Below, one piece after another: positions 7,424 to 15,503 of a stretch of DNA of 37,111 nt; position 1 is the first letter of the stretch; the number at the start of each line of letters is the position of its first letter. The position numbers and the translations under genes are program-made. The stretch is from Deltaproteobacteria bacterium (GTDB lineage Bacteria > Desulfobacterota > Syntrophia > Syntrophales > UBA8958). The DNA lies in NCBI GenBank assembly GCA_026388335.1, contig JAPLJZ010000117.1, positions 1 to 37,111 on the forward strand. The letters are read 5' to 3'. The notes beneath the pieces are model-generated. The model had not been told where the DNA came from and did not search any database. It was given only the letters and a program-made list of their open reading frames with translations.

Positions 7424-7945
7424 TTAAGTCGCCTCAAATTTATTTCTACTTGCCAAATTGTAAAGAATGCGTGCTGCCGATCTATCTTTTGTATCAAAAC
7501 CTAAATATCTGCAAGCATCGTTGTTATTCGCAAATAATCTGTCACCTATGATTGCCGTAAATCGTCTTCCACGCCTTTCAAAAAGCACGGCTTCATTATT
7601 GTATCTGCCGGAAAGTTTGTACTTCACTTTAGTTATGTCATTAGCCGGAGAGAGCTGAGAACTGATATTTGGGAACAGCTGCTTTGCTCGATTATAGCCA
7701 AAGGGAGTTAACTCATATATTGCACGATCGGCTCTGACCCAGCATTTCGTGGAACTATTTCTGTTTACTTCTGTCTCAATGCAGCGTTGAAAATCTTCTT
7801 CAGCATTATCTTTCCCAACGATGAAGTTTGCGCAAAAAAACAATTGAAAACGATGAATGATCGGACTTTCAGGAGTTACACCACATAGCAAAGCTGATAG
7901 GAGGAGGGTATCATCCAGAGACAACAGATTTGAATTAATATTCAT
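7424..7945 (-). CDS. Hypothetical protein
   Basis: A 173-residue protein from ATG 7945, which has AAAGG seven bases upstream; ATG 7960 is an alternative, and the longer open frame to 8074 would run through an attC-like hairpin. I recognise no family. The N-terminal half (DDTLLLSALLCG, then WVRADRAIYELTPFGYNRAKQLFP) looks like a winged-helix-like segment. The C-terminal part has SGRYNNEAVLFERRGRRFTAIIGDR followed by a helix, here noted only as a strand-rich then helical region with an NNNDACRYLGFDT segment. It is AT-rich compared with the flanking core genes. Confidence 0.5.
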   Translation of the reverse strand: MNINSNLLSLDDTLLLSALLCGVTPESPIIHRFQLFFCANFIVGKDNAEEDFQRCIETEVNRNSSTKCWVRADRAIYELTPFGYNRAKQLFPNISSQLSPANDITKVKYKLSGRYNNEAVLFERRGRRFTAIIGDRLFANNNDACRYLGFDTKDRSAARILYNLASRNKFEAT

Positions 7946-7979
7946 GAATTTGCCTTTCATATTTTCGTCCCATCTCGAC

Positions 7980-8021
7980 CCGTTAGCGCCGCCGCAGGCG
8001 GTGTTAGCATCGGCGTTATGC
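7980..8021 (-). repeat. attC-like fragment with GC-rich hairpin
   Basis: On the minus strand GCATAACGCC starts at 8021, like the first box of an attC site. It is followed by GCTAACACCGCC-TGC-GGCGGCGCTAAC, a strong hairpin of about 12 base pairs. A terminal GTT box is not found, so the site is incomplete or altered. A similar GCCGCC-N3-GGCGGT core occurs in the candidate at 719-789. Confidence 0.25.
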
Positions 8022-8162
8022 GAGTTTCTTGTTCCATTTTTGCTGTCCGAATCTCCTGCTTTTTTAATTCTCATAATTCAATGAGCGTCGCTCACTCCCG
8101 CCCATGATAAACCTTTTTATTTTACGGCTATTTTCCACTCCATGTGTCAAGAACTTTAAAAA

Positions 8163-8636
8163 TTAACCCTTAATGGCAATCTCCACCAGCTCGACCAGCT
8201 TCTTTAATTCAACCGCCATGGGAATTAACGCAGGTGTTTGCCCACCATGAACCACAGTTTTTCTTTCCCCTTCTTGATAGCGAAAATAGAAATTTGGCCC
8301 ATGCCCCGAACTAAGTATCTTGCACCAAGCTGGCGGCATCTTTGGAATACTCAGAGTCTTTTCCTCGTATGCCATATTCCACAGAGCTACCAGATCATGT
8401 TGAACCTTGGGTTCCCGAATCTCCGATTTCTTTCCCTTATGCCACAAGAAAGCCTTCAGTGTACACTCCAAAGCATGCGCGGCAATCAATGCGCAACCCC
8501 TCGGAGAAATATTCTGCAACGTGGAGAGTGCCTCAACCCCCTGCAAAAGATCGCGGGCAACAACCATGTAATCCTCCTCTTGGGTTGGCTGACCCATGCG
8601 AAAAGCCGGAAATGCGGCATTTGTGGAATTACTCAC
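8163..8636 (-). CDS. Hypothetical helical protein, possibly HEPN-like
   Basis: A 157-residue, mainly helical protein. SPRGCALIAAHALECTLKAFL resembles the second helix region of HEPN-domain proteins, and ERKTVVHGG contains an R-x4-H spacing like the HEPN RNase motif. This is a weak resemblance and no database comparison was possible. The frame opens with GTG at 8636; ATG 8597 (Met14) is an alternative, and neither has a clear ribosome binding site. It is the first gene of the leftward block. If HEPN-like, it could be an RNase toxin or defence effector, but no clear partner gene is present. Confidence 0.45.
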   Translation of the reverse strand: MSNSTNAAFPAFRMGQPTQEEDYMVVARDLLQGVEALSTLQNISPRGCALIAAHALECTLKAFLWHKGKKSEIREPKVQHDLVALWNMAYEEKTLSIPKMPPAWCKILSSGHGPNFYFRYQEGERKTVVHGGQTPALIPMAVELKKLVELVEIAIKG

Positions 8637-8975
8637 TTTTTTGTACCATAGCCCCTCTCATATTGTGCCGATACATCGAAATATATGGAACTTTATTAGT
8701 CGTTTTCCACCGGTCCAAAATCTCTGCCGGAGCTCCGGCAGAGGTTAAACATATGATATGGAAAGCGAATTGACGACACTGCGCGCCGTTTTTTAATTTT
8801 TTTTCTGCATCGCCGTCACGCCAATTGGGGTGGCTGCAACCGGGAAATTATCTCGCTCAAGCAGGCCTCCAATTCCTGACTGAATTGGCCGATTTCACCT
8901 CATTTGTTTATTCGAAAAAGCGCGACAAATTGCTAACTTGCTTATGTGGTAGCGAACTATAAGCACAATAAAATC

Positions 8976-9093
8976 GTATGTCAATAAGATATTGCCCCCC
9001 TTCTGTAGCATCGAGAGAAACCGGTCTACTCAACTTAAAAAAATCATGCGGCGGCCGTCAGCTACCTATACAACCTCTATTTTATTGACATAC
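8976..9093. repeat. Inverted-repeat pair, possible small mobile element remnant
   Basis: GTATGTCAATAAGATA (8976-8991) and TATTTTATTGACATAC (9078-9093) are inverted copies with one mismatch in 16 and about 86 bases between them. The right arm also supplies the -35 box of the candidate promoter of the big regulator gene. Confidence 0.45.
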
Positions 9094-9113
9094 CTCTGAA
9101 TACAAGGTATGTG
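9085..9113 (+). promoter_or_regulatory. Candidate sigma-70 promoter with overlapping inverted repeat, upstream of the sigma-54 activator gene
   Basis: TTGACA (9085-9090), a 17-base spacer and TATGTG (9108-9113). The interval 9088-9112 is itself a perfect inverted repeat, ACATACCT-N9-AGGTATGT, so a repressor or the gene product could bind over the promoter. The leader to the start codon would be about 120 bases. Confidence 0.4.
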
Positions 9114-9240
9114 GTGACTTAATTTTTTCCATAGTAAGAACAGAATTTCTACGAGGCTATCATCATTTAAGTCATACAGAAAACGTTTGGCGAGGACGGG
9201 GTCGTCGCAGCTCAGCCGTAAACAGATCCAACCAGGAAGC

Positions 9241-12200
9241 ATGATGATTTTCTTGTCGGGATACGGGATCAAAAAGCCGATCTACCGCGGCGCCAATAAC
9301 GACTATTACCTGGCCGAACGGAAGAAAGACGGCCGGCCGGTGACGATCAAGGTCCCCGTCGGCATCGGCGCCAGGAGCTCTGAAAAGGAGATCCGGCGTT
9401 TCACCCACGAGCATGACATCCTGAGCCGCCTTCACCTTCCCGGCATTCCCGAATCCTATGGTCTCGAGCGCTACCGGGGCGGCTACGCCCTGATTCTGGA
9501 GGCCTTGCCGGGCGCCTGCCTTGCCGAATGGGACGGCATGAAAGGGCTCCGCCTGCGGGACGCCTTGGCGATCGGCTCGAAAATAGCCGGAATTCTCAGC
9601 GGATTACATACAAATCACATAATTCACCAGGGCATCAAGCCGGAGGCGATTTTTTATGCACCCGAGAAGGGCGATGTCTGGCTTGCCAATTTTGACGGCG
9701 CATCCTTCAGCACCCAGCTCGTCCACCAAATTCCCCAGCCAAAAATGGCGGTGGAGTCGCTGTTATATCTGTCGCCCGAGCAGACGGGACGGATGAACCG
9801 GGCCGTCGATTTTCGCACCGATTTCTATTCCCTGGGTGTGACGCTCTATGAAATCGCGACGGGGTCCCTTCCCTTCACGGGGAGCGATCCCCTTGAAATC
9901 GTCCACAGCCATCTCGCCCGGCAGCCCCTTCCTCCTCGGGAAATCAATGCCCTCATCCCCGAGATGGTGTCGGCCATCCTGATGAAACTCCTTGCCAAGT
10001 CCCCCGAAGACCGTTACCAAAGCGCCTGGGGGCTGAAGGCCGATCTCGACGAGTGCCTCCGGCAGTGGGAAGCCAAGGGCGACATCGCCTATTTCCCGCT
10101 GGGAAGCCAAGATGTCCCCGACCGGCTCAATCTCTCGCAGAAGCTATACGGCCGCGAGCAAGAGCAGGAACTGCTCCTGAAATACGTCGAAATCATGGGC
10201 GACGGCGCGGCCCGTATGATTATGGTGGCTGGCTTTTCGGGGATCGGAAAGACATCGCTGGTCCAGGAAATCCGCAAACCCCTTGCCGCCCGGACGGGCT
10301 ATTACATCTGCGGCAAGTTTGACCCCTTGCACGGCGATATTCCTTACAGCGGTCTCGTCCAGGCATTTCAGGACCTGGCGGATCAGATCCTGAGCGAAAG
10401 CGAAGGGCGGCTGGGGGAGTGGAAAGACCGGCTCCTGGCGACGCTGGGGGGGAACATCCGCGCCGTCATCGACGTCATTCCCGCCCTGGAACTGGTAACG
10501 GGGCCAAAACCGCCGCTCATGGAACTCGGGGCGGACGAGGCCCAAAACCGTTTCAACCACGCCTTCCTGGAGTTCATGCGCGTCTGCTGCCGTCCGGAAC
10601 ACCCGGTCGTGATCTTCCTGGACGACCTGCAGTGGGTGGACCGGGCCACCCTCAAACTGATCGAACTGATCATGGGCGCGGGAGAGCTTCACCACCTCCT
10701 TTTGATCGGGGCCTACCGCAAGAACGAAGTCGGCGAAACCCATCCCCTCATGAACACTATTGATGCCGTCGTCAAAAACGGCGGGCTTATCCGCTATATC
10801 GACGTTCCCCCGCTCCATTATGTGGCCGTGGCGGAGATGATTGCCGACATGCTCCATAAGGAGCGCGGGGAGATCAAAGAACTGGCCGAGTTGATCGCCT
10901 TCAAAACCGGGGGAAATCCGTTCTTTGTTTCCCACTTTCTCACGTCGCTGCACCAGGAAAAACTGTTGACGTTCGATGCCGGCGCCCGGTCCTGGGTATG
11001 GGATATCGCCAAAATCAAGGCGCTGGCGATCACGGACAATGTCATTGACCTTTTGATCCATCGCTTCCACCACCTGTCCGTCGAAACGCGGTTTGTCCTG
11101 CAGACGGCGGCCTGTATCGGAAGCCGTTTCGATCTGAGGATGCTCGGCCTGATCACCGGATCTGCCGTTACGGCCATCCGCCGTGATTTAAACCCCGCCC
11201 TGGAGCAGGATCTGCTGATTCCGATCAAAGGCGTCCGCCTCCGCGACACCGGAGCGGACGAGCCCGAAGATGAGGAGGCCTATCGCTTTCAGCACGATCG
11301 CGTGCACCAGGCCGCCTACACCCTCATCCCTCCGAACCAGCGGAAAGCGCTGCACGTTCAGATCGGACGGGCGCTCCTGGAACATTTAGACGTCGCCAAA
11401 CGGGGAGAAGACATCTTCGACATCCTGATCCACCTGAATTTCGCCACCGAACTCATTACCTCCCCGGAGGAGCGCCTAAACCTGGCGAACCTGAATCTTT
11501 TAGCTGGGAAAAAGGCGAAATCCGCCGTCGCGTTTGAACCGGCCCTCAACTACATCCGGACGGGCATGGCCCTCCTCCCTGAGGACTGCTGGAACGTCTG
11601 CTACGAACCGACGCGCCAACTGCACATGGAATGTCTCGAAACCCTGAGGCTCTGCGGTTACATGGAAGAGATGGAACCGATCTTCGCGGCAGTGAAGACG
11701 CATGCCCGCACGTCCCTCGAAGCGGTGGGGGCTTACCAGAGCCGCATCAAGGGATTTCTGGCCCAGGATCGGCTGCGGGAGGCCCTCGTCACGGCGCGGG
11801 AAATTCTGAATGGCCTGGGGGTGGTGGACATGCCCGACCATGCCACAAAGAGCGAAAGCCGGCGCTTGTTGATGGAGACGATGGACTCCCTGGCGGGGAA
11901 AGAGATCGAAGATCTGGTCGATCTCCCCGAGATGACCGATCCTTTCCAGCTTGCCGTCATGGAGATCCTGGTGACCATGATCAGCGTTATCTATATCGGC
12001 GCCCCCGACCTTTTCTCCCATTTGCTCTGCCGGCAGGTCCGGGGGTCCATACGCGACGGAAATGCGCCGGGGTCGCCGTTCCTGTACGCGGCCTTCGGCG
12101 TCCTCCTTTGCCGGCTGGGAGAAGACATCGAAGGGGGCTACCGGTTCGGGGTCCTCTCCCTCGCCGTGGCGGAAAAAAGATACGCCCTGGAACATAAGGG

Positions 12201-15105
12201 ACAGGCCATGCATGCCGTAAGCGGGTACATCAACCACTGGAAGCGGCCCCTTTACGAAACCCTCGATCTGGCGTTGAAGGGTTATCAGAGCGCCCTGGAC
12301 GCCGGCGATTTCGAATTTGCCTCCTACAATCTCTATTGCTATTGCAAGCACGCCTTTTTTTCCGGAAAACCGCTCCCCGCCGTGGAGAAGGAGATGGAAG
12401 GGTACAATCAGTTGATCAAGAAACTCAAGCAGGAGTCGTCCCTGCGATTTCTCAAGACCTTCCATCAAACTGTCCTGAACCTCCTGGGGAGATCCCAGGA
12501 CCCCTGCCGTTTCTCCGACGGCGAAGAAACCTTGCTCCTCCTCTATCGGCAGGCCAACAACCGCCTGGGAATTTTTTACCTTCACTTCTGCAAATTGTTC
12601 CTCCATTATCTCTTCGGAAATTATGAAATAGCCGTTCATTACGCAGAGTTGGCCGAAAGGGAGCCGGTCGGCGAATACGGAGGCCCCCTCGCGGTTCCTC
12701 TGACGGTTTTCTACGGCGCCCTCGCCCGTCTCGCCCTTTGCCGAGAGGCGACGGCCGATGAGCGGGAACGCCTCCTCCGGAAAGTGGCGGCGGGGCAGAA
12801 AAAAATGCAAGTATGGGCCAGCCATGCGCCCGACAATTACCTTCCCAAATTCCATCTCATGGAAGCGGAACGTTCCTCCCTTCTGGGCGATGACGACGGG
12901 GCAATCGAACACTATCACCGGGCCATCGAGACGGCCCAGGCCCAGCGATTTACCCATGACGAGGCCCTGGCCAACGAACTCGCCGCCGAGTACTGGCAGC
13001 GCAAAGGCCGGCAGGCCTTTGCGGTACCCTTCCTGAGGCGGGCGCACGAGTGCTATACCGAGTGGGGATGCTACGCCAAATCGGCGCAAATGGAGAAGCA
13101 ACACGAAGACCTGCTGGGCCGATGGACGCTTGAAACGGACGGATGGCGCCGACCGGAAGATTCCTCGCCGGAGCCGCTCCCCGCGCCCTTCGCGTCGGAG
13201 CTCGACATGGCCACCATCATGAAGGCCTCCCAGGCCATTTCCGGCGAAATCGAGCTGGAAAAACTCCTCAGCGCTTTGATGCGCTTCGTGATGGAAAATA
13301 TGGGCGCCGAAAGGGGCTCTCTCGTCCTGTGCTCGGAAGGGGACCTGTCCCTTGCCGCCCAGGGTGAAGCCATGACGGACGAGGTCCGCATCCTGCCATC
13401 CGTTCCCATCGAGCAGGCCGTGGATATATCCGCCGCCATCGTTCATTACGTGGCCCGGACCCGGGAATTCGTGGTTCTGAACGACGCCCTGCGGGAGGGC
13501 ATCTTTACCAACGATCCCTATATCGCCGACCGGCGACCGCGGTCGCTCTTCTGCGGTCCCATCATCCACAAGCAGCGGCTCGTCAGCATCCTGTACCTGG
13601 AAAGCCGGCTCATCCCCGGCGTCTTCTCGCCCGACCGCCTGGAAATCATCCGCATGCTCACCTCCCAGATGGCCGTGGCCATCGACAATGCCCGGCTGTA
13701 CGAACGGCTGAAAAAGGCGGAGGGAAAATACCGACGCATCTTCGAAAACGCCGTCGAGGGCATTTACCAGAGCACCTTCGGGGGACAATTCATCAGCGCG
13801 AACCCCGCCATGGCGAAAATTCTGGGCTACGACTCCCCGGAAGACCTGACGTCCCATGTCACGGACATCGGGAAACAACTCTATGTGTCCAAGGAAGAGC
13901 GGGAGCAATTTCTTGAGGTCATCGGAAAGCAAAAAACAGTCTCCGGCTTCGAGGTCCAGTTTTATCGCAAAGACGGGACCGCCATCTGGGCGTCCCTCCA
14001 TGCGCGCCTGATCGAGGACCCGGATGGAAAGGCGGGCAGCATCGAAGGGATCTTCGCGGATATCACGGAGCGAAAGCGGGCCACGGAAGCCCTGCGGGAA
14101 AGCGAGGAAAACCTGCGGCAAGAGAACATCCGCCTGCGCTCCCACATCAAGGACCGCTACCGCTTCGGGAACATCATCGGCAAGAGCCCGGCCATGCAGG
14201 AAATCTACGAATTCATCCTGAAAGCGGCCGCCACGAACGCGATCGTCATCATCTACGGGGAGTCCGGAACGGGTAAGGAATTGGTCGCCCGGGCGATCCA
14301 TGACCTCTCGGAGCGAAAAAACAAGAGTTTTATCCCCGTCAACTGCGGCGCCATCCCCGAAAACCTGATGGAAAGCGAATTTTTCGGCTATAAGAAGGGC
14401 GCCTTCACGGGTGCCCACCGGGACAAGAAAGGGTGCCTCGACCTCGCAGACGGCGGCACCCTGTTCCTGGACGAGCTCGGTGAACTGAGTTTGAACATGC
14501 AGGTCAAGCTCCTGCGCGTTCTCGACGGGCGCGGCTACACCCCCGTCGGCGGGCATGAAATCCATCAGCCCTCCATTCGCTTCATTGCGGCCACCAACCG
14601 TAATCTCCGGGAACAGGTCCAAGCGGGCCTGATGCGGGAGGATTTTTTCTACCGGATTCATATCCTCCCCGCCAACCTTCCCCCCCTGCGGGAACGGAAG
14701 GAGGACCTTCCCCTCCTGGTTGAACATTTCATGCAGGAATACGGCGCACCCGAGCAACTGCCGCCCCTGACCGGGAAGATCGCCGAAGCCATCCGGCGCC
14801 ACGACTGGCCGGGAAACGTCCGGGAGCTGCAGAACGTCCTGCGCCGCTATTTCACCCTAAAACGGTTCAGCCTGGAAATGTCGCCCGAGAGAAGAGCGAC
14901 GACGGAAGCACCGACGTCGAAAAACATCTCCGGCGGGGAACAGGAAGCCCACCGCGACGCCGTCGACCTCTACGAAAGGAACCTCATCGAAACAAGTCTC
15001 AGGCAGAACCAGTGGCACCGGGAGAAAACCGCCGCCGTCCTCGGCATGTCCCGGCGAACATTCTTCCGGAAACTGAAAAAATACGGCCTCGACCGGAAGG
15101 AATGA
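9241..15105 (+). CDS. Giant sigma-54-dependent activator: degenerate kinase, AAA_16 ATPase, helical repeats, GAF, PAS, AAA+, Fis HTH
   Basis: A 1954-residue protein from ATG 9241 (AGGA five bases upstream; the frame extends to 9187). Residues 5-275 are a Ser/Thr-kinase fold with the ATP lysine in VTIKVPV (K37), but HRD is HQG (129-131) and DFG is altered (ANFDGAS), so catalysis is doubtful. An AAA_16 domain follows (P-loop [10 protein letters not shown] about 331, Walker [11 protein letters not shown] about 460), then some 800 residues of helical TPR-like sequence. GAF lies at about 1321-1490 and PAS/PAC at 1491-1614. The sigma-54 AAA+ domain (1643-1870) has GESGTGKE (1673) and an intact GAFTGA (1720). 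The Fis-type HTH ends the protein ([22 protein letters not shown]). The multi-domain front half resembles the 'multi-sensor' kinase/ATPase proteins. It probably controls the downstream operon. Confidence 0.93.
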   Translation: MMIFLSGYGIKKPIYRGANNDYYLAERKKDGRPVTIKVPVGIGARSSEKEIRRFTHEHDILSRLHLPGIPESYGLERYRGGYALILEALPGACLAEWDGMKGLRLRDALAIGSKIAGILSGLHTNHIIHQGIKPEAIFYAPEKGDVWLANFDGASFSTQLVHQIPQPKMAVESLLYLSPEQTGRMNRAVDFRTDFYSLGVTLYEIATGSLPFTGSDPLEIVHSHLARQPLPPREINALIPEMVSAILMKLLAKSPEDRYQSAWGLKADLDECLRQWEAKGDIAYFPLGSQDVPDRLNLSQKLYGREQEQELLLKYVEIMGDGAARMIMVAGFSGIGKTSLVQEIRKPLAARTGYYICGKFDPLHGDIPYSGLVQAFQDLADQILSESEGRLGEWKDRLLATLGGNIRAVIDVIPALELVTGPKPPLMELGADEAQNRFNHAFLEFMRVCCRPEHPVVIFLDDLQWVDRATLKLIELIMGAGELHHLLLIGAYRKNEVGETHPLMNTIDAVVKNGGLIRYIDVPPLHYVAVAEMIADMLHKERGEIKELAELIAFKTGGNPFFVSHFLTSLHQEKLLTFDAGARSWVWDIAKIKALAITDNVIDLLIHRFHHLSVETRFVLQTAACIGSRFDLRMLGLITGSAVTAIRRDLNPALEQDLLIPIKGVRLRDTGADEPEDEEAYRFQHDRVHQAAYTLIPPNQRKALHVQIGRALLEHLDVAKRGEDIFDILIHLNFATELITSPEERLNLANLNLLAGKKAKSAVAFEPALNYIRTGMALLPEDCWNVCYEPTRQLHMECLETLRLCGYMEEMEPIFAAVKTHARTSLEAVGAYQSRIKGFLAQDRLREALVTAREILNGLGVVDMPDHATKSESRRLLMETMDSLAGKEIEDLVDLPEMTDPFQLAVMEILVTMISVIYIGAPDLFSHLLCRQVRGSIRDGNAPGSPFLYAAFGVLLCRLGEDIEGGYRFGVLSLAVAEKRYALEHKGQAMHAVSGYINHWKRPLYETLDLALKGYQSALDAGDFEFASYNLYCYCKHAFFSGKPLPAVEKEMEGYNQLIKKLKQESSLRFLKTFHQTVLNLLGRSQDPCRFSDGEETLLLLYRQANNRLGIFYLHFCKLFLHYLFGNYEIAVHYAELAEREPVGEYGGPLAVPLTVFYGALARLALCREATADERERLLRKVAAGQKKMQVWASHAPDNYLPKFHLMEAERSSLLGDDDGAIEHYHRAIETAQAQRFTHDEALANELAAEYWQRKGRQAFAVPFLRRAHECYTEWGCYAKSAQMEKQHEDLLGRWTLETDGWRRPEDSSPEPLPAPFASELDMATIMKASQAISGEIELEKLLSALMRFVMENMGAERGSLVLCSEGDLSLAAQGEAMTDEVRILPSVPIEQAVDISAAIVHYVARTREFVVLNDALREGIFTNDPYIADRRPRSLFCGPIIHKQRLVSILYLESRLIPGVFSPDRLEIIRMLTSQMAVAIDNARLYERLKKAEGKYRRIFENAVEGIYQSTFGGQFISANPAMAKILGYDSPEDLTSHVTDIGKQLYVSKEEREQFLEVIGKQKTVSGFEVQFYRKDGTAIWASLHARLIEDPDGKAGSIEGIFADITERKRATEALRESEENLRQENIRLRSHIKDRYRFGNIIGKSPAMQEIYEFILKAAATNAIVIIYGESGTGKELVARAIHDLSERKNKSFIPVNCGAIPENLMESEFFGYKKGAFTGAHRDKKGCLDLADGGTLFLDELGELSLNMQVKLLRVLDGRGYTPVGGHEIHQPSIRFIAATNRNLREQVQAGLMREDFFYRIHILPANLPPLRERKEDLPLLVEHFMQEYGAPEQLPPLTGKIAEAIRRHDWPGNVRELQNVLRRYFTLKRFSLEMSPERRATTEAPTSKNISGGEQEAHRDAVDLYERNLIETSLRQNQWHREKTAAVLGMSRRTFFRKLKKYGLDRKE

Positions 15106-15136
15106 CCGCCGATCCGGGCGTGGAACGGGATCAGCG

Positions 15137-15165
15137 ATGAGACCGAAGGCCTTTTTCGGTCTCAT
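15137..15165 (+). terminator. Rho-independent terminator of the regulator gene
   Basis: ATGAGACCGAA (15137-15147) pairs perfectly with TTCGGTCTCAT (15155-15165) around a 7-base loop. Only a short T stretch follows, so efficiency is uncertain. It separates the regulator from the operon it likely controls. Confidence 0.65.
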
Positions 15166-15185
15166 TTAGGGCATCCAACCTTGAC

Positions 15186-15211
15186 TGGCACGAACAGTGC
15201 CAATGATGGCA
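15186..15211 (+). promoter_or_regulatory. Distal activator-binding palindrome (UAS1), with a secondary -24/-12-like match
   Basis: AGTGCCAATGATGGCA contains TGCCA-N4-TGGCA centred near 15204, sharing the core GTGCCAATGATGGCA with the second site at 15263. Directly upstream, TGGCAC-N5-GTGCCA forms another inverted repeat, so three TGGCA half sites cluster here. TGGCACGAACAGTGC (15186-15200) also has the GG-N10-GC spacing of a sigma-54 promoter with one mismatch in TTGC, so an alternative start is possible. Confidence 0.55.
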
Positions 15212-15262
15212 TTCATCTTTATCCCAATAAATTTCAGACATTAGTTGATTTCAACCCATTGG

Positions 15263-15284
15263 ATCGTGCCAATGATGGCACGAT
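15263..15284 (+). promoter_or_regulatory. Proximal activator-binding palindrome (UAS2)
   Basis: A perfect 22-base inverted repeat, ATCGTGCCA-N4-TGGCACGAT, centred at 15273.5, about 120 bases upstream of the predicted transcription start. It repeats the core of the site at 15197-15211 (centre-to-centre 69 bases). Paired palindromes 80-200 bases upstream are the usual arrangement for enhancer-binding sigma-54 activators with Fis-type HTH domains. Confidence 0.6.
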
Positions 15285-15367
15285 TCTCAAGCCCGCGCCT
15301 TCGCCAAATCAGGCGATTATTAAATATTTCCCTTTTATATCCGTAGGATACAAATAAACAAACCCGT

Positions 15368-15383
15368 TGGTATCGTTGTTGCT
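15368..15383 (+). promoter_or_regulatory. Sigma-54 (-24/-12) promoter of the alcohol-oxidation operon
   Basis: TGGTATCGTTGTTGCT has GG and GC separated by exactly ten bases and a perfect TTGC at -12; the -24 part matches TGGCAC at four of six positions. Start of transcription is expected near 15394, leaving a leader of about 110 bases to ATG 15504. A sigma-54 activator gene lies directly upstream, which supports the call. Confidence 0.6.
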
Positions 15384-15503
15384 CTATCCTTAACTCGTTT
15401 CCGCCCGTACACCGAAGACGAAGAGGCGGATTACCGCGGCTTCGTGAGGGCTGCCTGTTGCGGCTCAAAATCAAACATCAAAAGAGAAGAAGGAGGGTAT
15501 GCA

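Larger units (their letters stand above)
8637..9240. other. Long AT-rich intergenic region between the leftward block and the regulator
   Basis: About 600 bases without a credible gene. It contains a perfect 22-base palindrome at 8722-8743 (arms CTCTGCCGGAG), a 16-base inverted pair at 8976-8991 and 9078-9093, and a candidate sigma-70 promoter for the regulator at 9085-9113. No integron integrase or remnant was recognised here, although a right-end position would be expected for cassettes reading leftward. Confidence 0.5.

Noticed and set aside
7348-7551. A plus-strand frame beginning MGMRRLPKTLDQKRAWIIPG, considered as a REP-type transposase remnant
   Set aside because: Only a vague likeness to the start of such proteins; no HUH motif or catalytic Tyr, and it overlaps the opposite genes.
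11500-14802. A 1100-codon open frame on the minus strand
   Set aside because: It lies opposite the sigma-54 activator, whose domains are unmistakable. The minus frame shows no known domain and results from GC-rich codon use.
15186-15200. TGGCACGAACAGTGC as the main sigma-54 promoter
   Set aside because: Spacing fits, but the -12 box is GTGC and the site is embedded in the palindrome cluster; the match at 15368 has a perfect TTGC and better distance. Kept only as an alternative.
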